Source: Pacificimonas aurantium (GTDB taxonomy: Bacteria; Pseudomonadota; Alphaproteobacteria; Sphingomonadales; Sphingomonadaceae). Taken from it: a DNA stretch of 64,000 bases. The notes under the pieces are model-generated. The model made no database searches. It saw only the letters and a list, made by a program, of their open reading frames with translations, and was not told the origin of the DNA. The position numbers were made by a program, and so were the translations under genes. Shown one piece after another: positions 54,625 through 63,557 of the stretch. The stretch is from NCBI RefSeq assembly GCF_020092905.1, contig NZ_JAGSGB010000004.1, positions 124,001 through 188,000 of the forward strand, in the 5' to 3' direction. Position 1 is the first letter of the stretch; every line of letters begins with the position of its first letter.

Positions 54625-55899
54625 CTAGTGCCCTCCTCCGCCCAGCGCCGCTTCGCCGACCACGAGGAGGACGCAGGCGATCATCCCCCCAATGGGCACC
54701 CAGACCGGATAGGTCCGGACACCGCCGCCCGCTTCGATCCCGTCGCGCTTCATTTTCACGAGCGCTGCATTGGCGGCGAAGAAGACGCCGAGGATGATAT
54801 AGCTGGTCAGGCTGGCGAGCTGCTCGGTTGGCAGAAACAGCGCGAGCGCGGTGACCACGGCGCCGGAAATGACGGTAGCCAGCAGCGGTGTGTGAGTGGA
54901 GCCGTTGATGTGCGACAGCCAGGACGGGGAAACGCCGCGCCGTTTCCCTAGGTCGTGAATCACGCGGCTGGCCATGACGATCTGCGCGAGCGCACCGTTG
55001 ACGATAATGAGCAGGCTGAGGCCGGTCAGCACATAGCCGCTCCGCCCCTCCTCCTTCACCACATCGACGAGCGGCGCCGCACTCTCGTCCAGCCTGTCGG
55101 CGGACAGCGTGGACACTGCGGCCGCAGCGATCAGCACATAGAAGATAAGTGAGATAACAAGCGCCGCGAAAATCGCCTTCGGCAGCGAACGCTGCGGGTT
55201 CTCGGCTTCCTCGGCCAGCGTCACAAGGTCCTCGAACCCGATAAAGGCGTAAAAGGCCAGAAATGCCGCGAGCAATATGCCGATGCCGAGGCCCCTGCCG
55301 CCGGGAAGGCTGCCTTCGGACCAGGCCTCCCCGAGCATGGCCGGGTAGCCGGCCAGGTTCGGCACCGTGAACCACAGGACGTAGAGCAGGCCGATCAGGC
55401 CCGCCGCCGTCGTGAGGCCCATGAACCATGCCGACTGCTTCACGCCGATCGCCGCCACGAAGGTGAGCGCGCCGACCAGCGCAGGTACGGCCCACCATTT
55501 CGAGACGCTCATAACTTCGCCCAGATATCCGACGAACCCGGTAGCGATCGTCGCAGCCGACACGATCCCGGTCCCGACCAGCGCCCAGCCAACGACCGCC
55601 GTCAGCCACTTCCTGTCGAACCCGTGCGCTACGAAGGCGGAGGACCCGCCCGATTCGGGAACGCGCGCACTCAGTTCGGCATAGCTGAACGCCGTCAGTG
55701 CGGCCGCAGCCGCAGCCGCAAGGAACGCGAAGGGCGCAAGCGCTCCGGCTTCTCCGATGATTTTCCCGACGACGACATAGATACCGGCCCCGAGAATGGT
55801 CCCGAGCCCGTAAACGGCGAGCATGAACGGCGAAATACTGCGCGAGAGTTCCGCATTGGCTTTTGCGTCGTCGGCGATCCGGCGTCCCCTTCCGGTCAT
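54625..55899 (-). CDS. APC-family amino acid permease
   Basis: 424-residue inner-membrane transporter of the amino acid-polyamine-organocation superfamily with about 12 helices. The APC start is SPFMLAVYGLGTILGAGIYVVVG (helix 1 with the GxG break), and FIGFEDLVTLAEEAENPQRSLPKAI is the loop between helices 6 and 7. Its substrate is probably a neutral or cationic amino acid. Three starts compete (TTG 55962, ATG 55929, ATG 55899); 55899 keeps the short, charged N-terminus usual for the family. Confidence 0.85.
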   Translation of the reverse strand: MTGRGRRIADDAKANAELSRSISPFMLAVYGLGTILGAGIYVVVGKIIGEAGALAPFAFLAAAAAAALTAFSYAELSARVPESGGSSAFVAHGFDRKWLTAVVGWALVGTGIVSAATIATGFVGYLGEVMSVSKWWAVPALVGALTFVAAIGVKQSAWFMGLTTAAGLIGLLYVLWFTVPNLAGYPAMLGEAWSEGSLPGGRGLGIGILLAAFLAFYAFIGFEDLVTLAEEAENPQRSLPKAIFAALVISLIFYVLIAAAAVSTLSADRLDESAAPLVDVVKEEGRSGYVLTGLSLLIIVNGALAQIVMASRVIHDLGKRRGVSPSWLSHINGSTHTPLLATVISGAVVTALALFLPTEQLASLTSYIILGVFFAANAALVKMKRDGIEAGGGVRTYPVWVPIGGMIACVLLVVGEAALGGGGH

Positions 55900-56002
55900 C
55901 GGACCTCGGAGCGGCCCGACATACAACATTCTGCGAACGGGTACCCCCTGCTTCCGTTCCAAAAAGACAAGGCGTTACAGGAGAATTGTCATAGGGGCAT
56001 CG

Positions 56003-56575
56003 TTACAAGGTGGTCAGATCCTCGCCATGCTTTTCGAACCGTGCCAGCGCCTGTTTCGACCACTGGCGCAGGGCGGCGAAGTCTCCCGTGTCGGCATAGT
56101 TCGCAAGCGCAGCTTCGATCTCGTCGCAGGCAGCCCGCGTTCGTTCGAGATACATGTCGTCGACGCTGCGGGCACCGCGAAGCTGTGCGAAGTTTCGTTC
56201 CTGCTCGTCGCTGAGAACGGTCGAAACCTGGAAGTTCTCGTTCTGCTCGGCGAGGTCTCGAAGTCCCGTCAGCATGTCCTGGTGCACATCGACGGCCTGC
56301 CGGGCGAAGGCTTTGACCTCCTCCCGCTCCGCCTGGTCCATGGCGATCTTCGCCATGCCCACCTGGATTGCACCCTGCTGGGCCAGGTCGTCTAGAAACG
56401 CCTGGGTCTCGGTGAGAACTTCCGATGAGGCGACCGCCTGCTCGCGGGCTTCCTCGGCGTCTTCCGCAGCCGCGACTTCCTCGTCGGCGGTCGGCCCCGG
56501 AGCGGGCTCATCGGCCGACGAGCAGGCCGTCAGAACGGCGGCGAGAAGGAAAGTTGAAACCGAGATCGTCTTCAT
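56003..56575 (-). CDS. DUF4142-domain lipoprotein
   Basis: 190-residue lipoprotein with signal peptide and lipobox LTAC followed by an acidic Ala/Glu-rich linker (residues 20-48). The DUF4142 domain (about 60-170) is all-helical and related to ferritin-like folds, with helices such as AIQVGMAKIAMDQAEREEVKAFA. Function unknown. It is 57 bases downstream of lpd and could be the tail of the PDH operon. Confidence 0.8.
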   Translation of the reverse strand: MKTISVSTFLLAAVLTACSSADEPAPGPTADEEVAAAEDAEEAREQAVASSEVLTETQAFLDDLAQQGAIQVGMAKIAMDQAEREEVKAFARQAVDVHQDMLTGLRDLAEQNENFQVSTVLSDEQERNFAQLRGARSVDDMYLERTRAACDEIEAALANYADTGDFAALRQWSKQALARFEKHGEDLTTL

Positions 56576-56631
56576 GGCGGGTCAGCTCCGGCTTGTACCC
56601 GCGCTGAACGGCGTTTCCGCCGAACGGTTCC

Positions 56632-58035
56632 TCAATAATGAAGCGCCCGGCCATAGGCGTCGAGGACGCTCTCGTGCATCATCTCGCTCAGCGTCGGGTG
56701 CGCGAACACCGTCTGCATCAACTGTTCTTCCGTCGTTTCCAGTTCGCGCGCGACGACAAATCCCTGGATCAGTTCGGTCACTTCCGCGCCGATCATGTGC
56801 GCGCCCAGAAGCTCCCCGGTATCCTTGTCGAAGATGGTCTTGATGAAGCCGTCGGCTTCACCGAGCGCGATCGCCTTGCCATTGCCGATGAAGGGGAAGT
56901 TACCGACGTTCACTTGGCGGCCCGCCTCCTTCGCCTTCGCCTCAGTCATGCCGATGCTGGCGATCTGCGGCCGCGAATAGGTGCAGCCCGGGATATTGTC
57001 GTAGCGCATGGGATGCGGCGCATGCCCCGACCCCCTGCCCAGGGCCTCGGCGATGGCCTCGGCAGCGACAACGCCCTCATGGCTTGCCTTGTGCGCCAGC
57101 CAGGGCGGCCCGCACACATCGCCGATTGCCCAGACGCCCTCGACGTTCGTCTTTCCATAGGGATCGGTCTTGATGTGCCCGCGGTCGGTTTCGATGCAAA
57201 GCTCCTCCAGACCGATCCTCTCGCTATTCGGCGCAATGCCGATGGCAAGGATCACATGGCTGAACTCGTGCTTCGCGGTCTTCCCGTCTTTCCCCTTGAT
57301 AGAAGCGGTCACGCCCTTCGCACGAACGTCGACCTTCTCGACCGATGCCTCGGTCATGATCGTCATGCCGTCCTTTTCCAGGCGCTTTTTCATGTGCGCG
57401 GAAATCGCCTCGTCCTCGACGGGGACGATACGGTCGAGCATTTCGACGATCGTCACATCGGCGCCCATGTCGCCGTAGAAGCTGGCAAATTCGACGCCGA
57501 TGGCGCCCGAGCCGATGACGAGCAGCTTCGTCGGCATCTCCTTCGGCGTCATGGCATGACGATAGGTCCAGATGCGCTCGCCGTCCGCCTTCAGGTGGGG
57601 AAGCTCGCGCGCACGCGCGCCGGTAGCGACGACGATATGCTTGGCGGACAGGGTCTTGTCGCCGACCTTCAGTTTCCCCTTACCGGCAAGCGCACCCTCC
57701 CCCTCGATCACCTCGACCTTGTTCTTCTTCATCAGGTGCTTGACGCCGGAATTGAGCTGTCCGGCGACCTGCCGTGAGCGCTTAACGACCGCCTCAAGGT
57801 CGGCCGACACATTGTCCGCACCAAGCCCGTAATCCTTGGCGTGATCCATATAGTGCTTGATCTCGGACGTACGGAGCAGCGCCTTGGTCGGGATGCAGCC
57901 CCAGTTCAGGCAGATCCCGCCCAGCTTCTCGCGCTCGACGATGGCGGTCTTGAGGCCAAGCTGCGCCGCGCGGATAGCGCCCACATAACCGCCGGGCCCG
58001 GACCCGAGAACGATAAGGTCGTAGGTGTCAGGCAT
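56632..58035 (-). CDS. lpd: Dihydrolipoyl dehydrogenase (E3)
   Basis: 467-residue FAD enzyme that reoxidises lipoyl groups of PDH and other 2-oxoacid dehydrogenases with NAD+. FAD motif GSGPGGYVGAIRAAQLG, redox disulfide CLNWGC, and the C-terminal HPTLSEMMHE with the catalytic His-Glu are all present. Length matches Lpd. It starts directly after the stop of the AT-rich orphan gene (TGA-ATG with no gap), a sign that it remains translationally coupled to the operon. AGAGATC is a weak ribosome site. Confidence 0.96.
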   Translation of the reverse strand: MPDTYDLIVLGSGPGGYVGAIRAAQLGLKTAIVEREKLGGICLNWGCIPTKALLRTSEIKHYMDHAKDYGLGADNVSADLEAVVKRSRQVAGQLNSGVKHLMKKNKVEVIEGEGALAGKGKLKVGDKTLSAKHIVVATGARARELPHLKADGERIWTYRHAMTPKEMPTKLLVIGSGAIGVEFASFYGDMGADVTIVEMLDRIVPVEDEAISAHMKKRLEKDGMTIMTEASVEKVDVRAKGVTASIKGKDGKTAKHEFSHVILAIGIAPNSERIGLEELCIETDRGHIKTDPYGKTNVEGVWAIGDVCGPPWLAHKASHEGVVAAEAIAEALGRGSGHAPHPMRYDNIPGCTYSRPQIASIGMTEAKAKEAGRQVNVGNFPFIGNGKAIALGEADGFIKTIFDKDTGELLGAHMIGAEVTELIQGFVVARELETTEEQLMQTVFAHPTLSEMMHESVLDAYGRALHY

Positions 58036-58587
58036 TCAAGATCTCTCCATGACATCTTCGCGATTTGTTCGCCCGATGTGGAAACTGATCAAGGCAATAA
58101 GAAATGACAGCAAAATGTTGAAGTAACGACTGATTCGGGCGAGCGTACCAACATCGTCGCACTCCGACATGACCCTCCGTATAGATGCATCATGCGCTAC
58201 AGACTTATTGCTCAATTTAATGCTGTCTGACTGATAATCTCTGTCAAGATTCTCCTCGATGATCTGCGAAAAATCGGACACGAGCGCCTCAACTTCATCC
58301 TCGCTCAATCCCTTTGCACGAAGAGCATTCTCCATCCTAAGTCTTTCTAGTCGTAAAACTATGTCAACTAAGTCCTTATCCATTTCCATCGAACTATACC
58401 CCGCACTCATTTGGAGCGCTTCAGTAGAAAGGCGGTAATACCCGAGCAGTTTCTGATTACACTCGTTTTCTTGCTTAGATATCTCGAAGTCAAAGAACTC
58501 GGAAATGGCATAGCCGCACAAAAGCACAACCAATAAAAATATAAGCTTTTTTCGCGCCAACTTATTGAAACAAAATTTAAATTTCAA
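58036..58587 (-). CDS. AT-rich orphan membrane protein between pdhC and lpd
   Basis: 183-residue protein of unknown function. It has a lysine-rich start, one helix near residues 14-31 (KKLIFLLVVLLCGYAI), a charged helical middle (about 35-155, likely coiled coil with three Cys in the protein), and a second helix near 158-176 (NILLSFLIALISFHIG), so both ends would be cytoplasmic with the middle outside. Base composition is far lower in G+C than the flanking genes (22-24 G/C per 60 bases counted in four lines). It runs in the same frame as pdhC after its TGA. No ATG is available; TTG 58587 or CTG 58596 would serve as start. No homologue is recognised. Confidence 0.6.
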   Translation of the reverse strand: MKFKFCFNKLARKKLIFLLVVLLCGYAISEFFDFEISKQENECNQKLLGYYRLSTEALQMSAGYSSMEMDKDLVDIVLRLERLRMENALRAKGLSEDEVEALVSDFSQIIEENLDRDYQSDSIKLSNKSVAHDASIRRVMSECDDVGTLARISRYFNILLSFLIALISFHIGRTNREDVMERS

Positions 58588-58599
58588 TTTCTTCAGCCA

Positions 58600-59970
58600 T
58601 CAGGCCAGCATCCCCATCGGGCTTTCGATCAGGCGCTTGAACGCGGCCATCAGCTGCGCACCGGTGGCTCCGTCGATGGCGCGATGATCGAAGCTGCCGG
58701 TCGCGCTCATCACGGTAGCGATCGAAAGCGCGTCGTCGACGACATAGGGCCGCTTCTCGCCCGCGCCGACGGCAAGGATCATCCCCTGCGGCGGATTGAT
58801 GACGGCTTCGAACTGCTTGATGCCGTACATGCCGAGATTGGACAGGCTGGCGGTGCCGCCCTGGAACTCCTCGGGCTTCAGCTTCCCGTCGCGGGCGCGC
58901 GCGGCAAGGTCGCTCATCTCCTCGGAAATGGTCGACAGGCGCTTTTCCGCCGCATCGCGGATGATGGGAGTGATCAGGCCGCCGTCGATGGCGACCGCGA
59001 CCGAAATATCGGCGCGGCCATAGCGGATCATCTCATCGCCCGCGAACTGGACATTCGCGTCGGGAACCTCGGTGAGCGCGACGGCGAGCGCCTTTACGAG
59101 AAGGTCGTTCACGGACAGCTTCACGCCGCGCGCTTCCAGGTCGCCGTTCAGCTGCTTGCGCAGGGTCAGCAGAGCGTCGAGATTGCAGTCTACCGTGAGA
59201 TAATAGTGCGGCACGGTCTGCTTCGACTCGGTCAGGCGGCGCGCCGTGACCTTGCGAATGTTCGACAGCTTTTCGGTCTCGTAGGGCGCATCCGCACCGG
59301 CCTTTGTCTGGACGGCCGTGTCGGTCGCCTTTGCCGGGCGGTCGCTTCTGTCCCCGGCAGCCTTTGCGGAAGCCTGCGCCGGCGCTGCGGACGCACCTTC
59401 GACATCCGCCTTGACGATGCGGCCCTTGGGTCCCGTTCCCTCGACCGTCCCGAGATCGACCCCTTTCGCCTCTGCGATACGGCGTGCGAGCGGCGTGACG
59501 TTCAGGCGCTCGCCGTCCTTCACCGGCGCCGGGCCCGCCGCGGGAAGATCATCGCCGCCAGTAGCCTGCGTATCGTCACGGCCGTACCCTGCCTCCTTGG
59601 CCTTGGGGGCGGGCGCGGGTTTCGGCGCCGGCGCCTGTTCCTCGTCCTTCGTCGGCTCATCCTCCGCGCGCGCCTTCAGCTCAGGCTCTTTCTTTGCCTC
59701 GGGCGCTTCCACATCGGCGGGGTCCTCGCCCTCTTCGGCAAGTATGGCGATGGGCGTGCCGACGGCGACCTCGTCGGTGCCTTCCTCGACCAGGATCTTC
59801 GCGATGACACCGGGATCGACCGCTTCGAACTCCATCGTCGCCTTGTCGGTCTCGATCTCCGCCAGCAGGTCGCCCGGTTCGACGCTATCGCCCTCTTTCA
59901 CCAGCCATTTGGAAAGGGTGCCGACCTCCATGGTGGGCGAGAGGGCAGGCATGGTAAGTTCGGTCGCCAT
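58600..59970 (-). CDS. pdhC: Pyruvate dehydrogenase E2 (dihydrolipoamide acetyltransferase)
   Basis: 456-residue core enzyme of PDH. One lipoyl domain (residues 1-80, lipoyl-Lys in [10 protein letters not shown]) is followed by an Ala/Pro/Glu-rich linker (about 85-145), an E1/E3-binding domain ([28 protein letters not shown]), a second linker, and the acetyltransferase domain ending with DHRAIDG (catalytic His-Asp). AAGGGAACCCG sets the ATG at 59970. It follows the GGDEF gene by 90 bases. Confidence 0.96.
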   Translation of the reverse strand: MATELTMPALSPTMEVGTLSKWLVKEGDSVEPGDLLAEIETDKATMEFEAVDPGVIAKILVEEGTDEVAVGTPIAILAEEGEDPADVEAPEAKKEPELKARAEDEPTKDEEQAPAPKPAPAPKAKEAGYGRDDTQATGGDDLPAAGPAPVKDGERLNVTPLARRIAEAKGVDLGTVEGTGPKGRIVKADVEGASAAPAQASAKAAGDRSDRPAKATDTAVQTKAGADAPYETEKLSNIRKVTARRLTESKQTVPHYYLTVDCNLDALLTLRKQLNGDLEARGVKLSVNDLLVKALAVALTEVPDANVQFAGDEMIRYGRADISVAVAIDGGLITPIIRDAAEKRLSTISEEMSDLAARARDGKLKPEEFQGGTASLSNLGMYGIKQFEAVINPPQGMILAVGAGEKRPYVVDDALSIATVMSATGSFDHRAIDGATGAQLMAAFKRLIESPMGMLA

Positions 59971-60060
59971 CGGGTTCCCTTTTGCAGTGCGCCGCGTCCA
60001 GGGCGATCCCACGGACGGCAGGCGGTCTCATGTGGCCGCTCTATCGGTCCCGCGTGCCCA

Positions 60061-61737
60061 TCACAACGCCTCCGGCGTCTCGCCCGGCGCAAGCGCGACT
60101 TCCACGCGGTCGCGGCCATGGGCCTTGGCGAGGAACAGGGCTTCGTCCGCCCGGCGATAGATGCCGGTCCAGAAGCTTTCCGGATCCGCGCGCCCCTCGG
60201 CGACCCCGAAGCTCGCCGTCAGACTGACCAGCCCCCCGTCTGGTATCGCGAAGCGGGTGGCGCGAATCTCGTCGAGAATGCGCATCGCATGGTCGACCGG
60301 CCGCTCGTCGGAATCTTCGGGCCTCAGCACGATTCCGAACTCCTCGCCGCCCGCGCGCACCAGAAGAGTGTCTCTGCTGCGCCTGCGCAGGACGTCGCCC
60401 AGCCGGGACAGCACGGCATCACCTGCCAGGTGGCCGAACCGGTCGTTCACCGTCTTGAAGTGATCCAGGTCGAACAGGATGAGCGCGATGGGCGCGCCGC
60501 GAGGCCATTCGGCAAGCTGCCGAATCAGTCCGCGGCGGTTGAACAGACCGGTCAACGGATCGATGTCGGCGACCCGGCTCAGCTCCTTCTGCCGCTCCAG
60601 CGCCTCGTCGCGTTCCCGCCGCAGTATCAGGGCACGGTAGCCAAGCGCGACAGAGATGATCAGCACCTCGAATGCCAGCGCTGCAAAAATGGACAGGTCG
60701 AGAAGGTCGGTCTGCGGCAACAGCCCGAACGCACGCAATATTCTGAGCAGGATGACGATCAGCGCAGGCAGCCAGCTGATCAGGTAGATCCAAAGGAGCT
60801 GGCTGCCGTTTCGGTACGCCGTGACACAGGCGCATACCAGCACGACCAGCGCCGGAAGATAGAGGAGGTGGTAAACCTCGAACGCCCCTTCCGGCAGGTG
60901 CAGCGCGTAGAAGCCGCAGACCACCGAGCCGGTCAGGATGATGGCCCCCGTCACCGGCAGCGCAAGGCGCTGCCACGCGGCCAGGACACGGCGTTCGAGA
61001 AACTGCGTCAGGAAGAGGAGGTTGAAGAATATCGCGCCGCCCAGCGACACCCAGGTGCCGACGAAGCGCGTCTCGAATGACAGGCCCGGAAGGATGGCGA
61101 ACAGGCTGTTCGACCAGAAGACCCCATATATGAACACGCACAGCGACATGAGCGCGTAGGAGCGCTGGAACGGCTCTCTGAGCGCGTGAAGCAGTGCCAG
61201 ATTGGCAAAGAGCGGCACCAGCACGACGCCCGCCAGCAGGCCGAAGAGGAACAGCATCCGGCTGCCCTGCGCCCGCACGCTACGGATCGATTCTATCGTG
61301 GCGCTTTCAGCCAGATGGCCTTCGAACGAGCGGCCGAGTTGCATGCGAATTTCTGCCGGGGGCGCTGCACCTTCTGGAAGCGGAATGGCGAAGCGGGCGG
61401 CAGCGATCCAGTTTGCGCTGGCGACGGACTGATCATAAGCGCGGCGCACGGCACTGCCGTCCGCATAGCGAAATTCGATTTCCATCCGATCGAACCGGAA
61501 GCTTCGCGGTACGAAATAGTGAACGGCCTCGGGGTCGGCGAAGCGAGTTTCGGCGACGGCATAGGTGATTTCGCCGCTGGACATCGGCGTACCGACCTCC
61601 TCGCCGCACAGGTCGACCGAACAACCGGTGATCGCCAGGTCGCGTGCCAGGGCATGCCCGCCGCTTCCCATCGCCATCAGCACAGCCACAAGAAGTGCGC
61701 ACAGGAAGGCAGGCCGGATCGCGTTGGGGCAGGTCAT
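60061..61737 (-). CDS. Membrane diguanylate cyclase (7TMR-DISM-like sensor plus GGDEF)
   Basis: 558-residue protein. After a signal peptide it has an extracytoplasmic domain of about 125 residues (resembling 7TMR-DISM extracellular sensors, with two Cys at 39 and 44), seven helices from about 162 to 370, a short linker, and a GGDEF domain from about 390. The active-site motif is intact (GGEEF, 463-467) with DLDHFKTVND upstream, so it probably makes c-di-GMP. The product-inhibition site RxxD is absent: the equivalent position reads SRDT. It lies between pdhB and pdhC. Confidence 0.85.
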   Translation of the reverse strand: MTCPNAIRPAFLCALLVAVLMAMGSGGHALARDLAITGCSVDLCGEEVGTPMSSGEITYAVAETRFADPEAVHYFVPRSFRFDRMEIEFRYADGSAVRRAYDQSVASANWIAAARFAIPLPEGAAPPAEIRMQLGRSFEGHLAESATIESIRSVRAQGSRMLFLFGLLAGVVLVPLFANLALLHALREPFQRSYALMSLCVFIYGVFWSNSLFAILPGLSFETRFVGTWVSLGGAIFFNLLFLTQFLERRVLAAWQRLALPVTGAIILTGSVVCGFYALHLPEGAFEVYHLLYLPALVVLVCACVTAYRNGSQLLWIYLISWLPALIVILLRILRAFGLLPQTDLLDLSIFAALAFEVLIISVALGYRALILRRERDEALERQKELSRVADIDPLTGLFNRRGLIRQLAEWPRGAPIALILFDLDHFKTVNDRFGHLAGDAVLSRLGDVLRRRSRDTLLVRAGGEEFGIVLRPEDSDERPVDHAMRILDEIRATRFAIPDGGLVSLTASFGVAEGRADPESFWTGIYRRADEALFLAKAHGRDRVEVALAPGETPEAL

Positions 61738-61815
61738 TCCCGCTTCGAAACTCCCTGCTCACCCCATGCCAAAGGGTCCCGGCCAGGAACCGGCCGACGT
61801 CAGATTAAACCCATG

Positions 61816-63207
61816 CTAGTTTTTATAGCAGACCTTTTTCGCTGCCGTCACGACCTCGTCAAGTTTCAGCAGCGCAGCCTTCTCAAGATTCTCAGCGTAA
61901 GGAAGCGGTACGTCGACATTGGTGACCCGCAGGACGGGCGCATCCAGATAGTCGAACCCGTCTTCCATGCAGATGGCCTGAATTTCCGACGAGATGGAAC
62001 AGGTGGGCCAACCCTCTTCCACTGCCACCAGCCTGTTGGTCTTCTTCAGCGACGCCAGCACGGTCTCGCGATCGAGCGGGCGCAGCGTGCGAAGGTCGAT
62101 GACTTCGGCATCGATACCGTCGCTCTCCAGCTCCTTCGCGGCGTCCAGCGCCACTCCGACACCGATGGAATAGCTGACGAGCGTGACGTCCGCGCCTTCG
62201 CGAACGACCTTCGCCTTACCGATGGGAAGTACCCAGTCATCCAGCTTCGGGACGTCGAAGGACTGTCCGTAGAGCAGCTCGTTCTCCAGGAAGACCACCG
62301 GGTCCGGCGACTGGATGGCGGCGCGCAGCAGCCCCTTGGCAGAGGCGGCATCATAGGGCGACACAACGATCAGCCCCGGTACGCTGGCATACCAGGGTCC
62401 GTAATTCTGGCTGTGCTGCGCGCCCACGCGCGCCGCCGCTCCGTTAGGGCCGCGAAACACGATCGGACAGCGCATCTGGCCACCCGACATGTACAGCGTC
62501 TTGCCGGCCGAATTGACGATATGGTCGATGGCCTGCATCGCGAAGTTGAACGTCATGAACTCGCAGACGGGCTTCAGTCCGCCCATGGCGGCGCCGGTCG
62601 CAACGCCCGCGAAACCATATTCGGTAATCGGGGTATCGATGACGCGCTTGTCGCCGAACTCGTCGAGCAGGCCCTGGGTGACCTTGTAGGCGCCCTGATA
62701 CTCGGCAACCTCTTCGCCGATGACGAAGACCTTGCCGTCCGCGCGCATTTCCTCGGCCATGGCATCGCGCAGGGCCTCTCGAACCGTCATGCGCACCATT
62801 TCCGTGCCTTCCGGAACCTCCGGCTCGACCGACAGGCTGGCAGGTTCTTCGCCCGCCTTGGGCTGTTCGGCTTCGACATCGGGCGTGGCCGAGGACTGCT
62901 GCGTCTCGCTGCTGGCAGGCGGGTCGCCGCCATCTGCAGGGATGTCCACGTCACCGGCGTCTTCGTCCTCACGAGCGATAACCGCGATCAGCGTCCCAAC
63001 GGCGATATTTTCGCTGCCTGCTTCGACCAGCAGCTTGGCCACAGTCCCGCCTTCGTCGGCTTCCAGCTCCATCGTCGCCTTGTCGGTCTCGATTTCCGCC
63101 AGCAGGTCGCCGGGGTTCACCTCGTCGCCCTCAGCGACCAGCCATTTGGCGAGTGTCCCCTCTTCCATGGTGGGGGACATGGCAGGAAGTTTGATCTCGA
63201 TAGGCAT
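61816..63207 (-). CDS. pdhB: Pyruvate dehydrogenase E1 beta subunit with N-terminal lipoyl domain
   Basis: 463-residue subunit of the heterotetrameric E1 that decarboxylates pyruvate with thiamine diphosphate. Residues 1-80 are a lipoyl domain ([18 protein letters not shown], lipoyl-Lys in [10 protein letters not shown]), followed by an acidic Ala/Pro-rich linker and the transketolase-type beta domain from about 135 ([31 protein letters not shown]). The lipoyl domain on E1-beta is a feature of alphaproteobacterial PDH. The start overlaps the NTF2-like stop by one codon (ATGA). Confidence 0.95.
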   Translation of the reverse strand: MPIEIKLPAMSPTMEEGTLAKWLVAEGDEVNPGDLLAEIETDKATMELEADEGGTVAKLLVEAGSENIAVGTLIAVIAREDEDAGDVDIPADGGDPPASSETQQSSATPDVEAEQPKAGEEPASLSVEPEVPEGTEMVRMTVREALRDAMAEEMRADGKVFVIGEEVAEYQGAYKVTQGLLDEFGDKRVIDTPITEYGFAGVATGAAMGGLKPVCEFMTFNFAMQAIDHIVNSAGKTLYMSGGQMRCPIVFRGPNGAAARVGAQHSQNYGPWYASVPGLIVVSPYDAASAKGLLRAAIQSPDPVVFLENELLYGQSFDVPKLDDWVLPIGKAKVVREGADVTLVSYSIGVGVALDAAKELESDGIDAEVIDLRTLRPLDRETVLASLKKTNRLVAVEEGWPTCSISSEIQAICMEDGFDYLDAPVLRVTNVDVPLPYAENLEKAALLKLDEVVTAAKKVCYKN

Positions 63208-63557
63208 CAGTTGGCCAGTGTCTGCTGATGTTGAACAATGCGCCAACCATTACCGACGGCGCGGTAGGTGCTGGAGCAGAATGCGGCGTAGGCCGGCTCC
63301 TCGCTGCGCCGGCTTTCCGCGCGATAGGCGATGACGATCAGGCTCTGCGCGGGCCGCACGAGCGACCGCTCGCGCATGTCGACGCTCTCCCAGCGCGGCG
63401 CGCGCTCAATCGATTTGCGAACGGATGCGGCATTGAGCGCGCCCATTTCTGGGAACACCATCAAGGCGTCGTTGTCGAGCAGCTCCGCATAGGCGTCGGC
63501 GCCGCCGGTCCAAAGACGTTCTTCGCGCGCCCAGACATCCTCGTCGGTGATCTCCAT
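63207..63557 (-). CDS. NTF2-like (DUF4440) small protein embedded in the PDH operon
   Basis: 116-residue protein with the cone-shaped NTF2-like fold: start [33 protein letters not shown] and end [25 protein letters not shown], matching DUF4440/SnoaL-like families that bind small hydrophobic molecules or act as association domains. It shares four-base ATGA overlaps with both pdhA (upstream) and pdhB (downstream), so it is translationally locked to them. A structural or regulatory role in PDH is only inferred from the position. Confidence 0.8.
   Translation of the reverse strand: MEITDEDVWAREERLWTGGADAYAELLDNDALMVFPEMGALNAASVRKSIERAPRWESVDMRERSLVRPAQSLIVIAYRAESRRSEEPAYAAFCSSTYRAVGNGWRIVQHQQTLAN

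Noticed and set aside
58579-58600. Seven-codon frame MAEEIEI overlapping the pdhC stop
   Set aside because: Too short to be called a gene; mentioned only as a possible initiation site for the orphan.
58684-61080. 798-codon plus-strand frame across pdhC and the GGDEF gene
   Set aside because: Runs antisense over two well-supported genes and lacks any domain; an effect of high GC at third positions.
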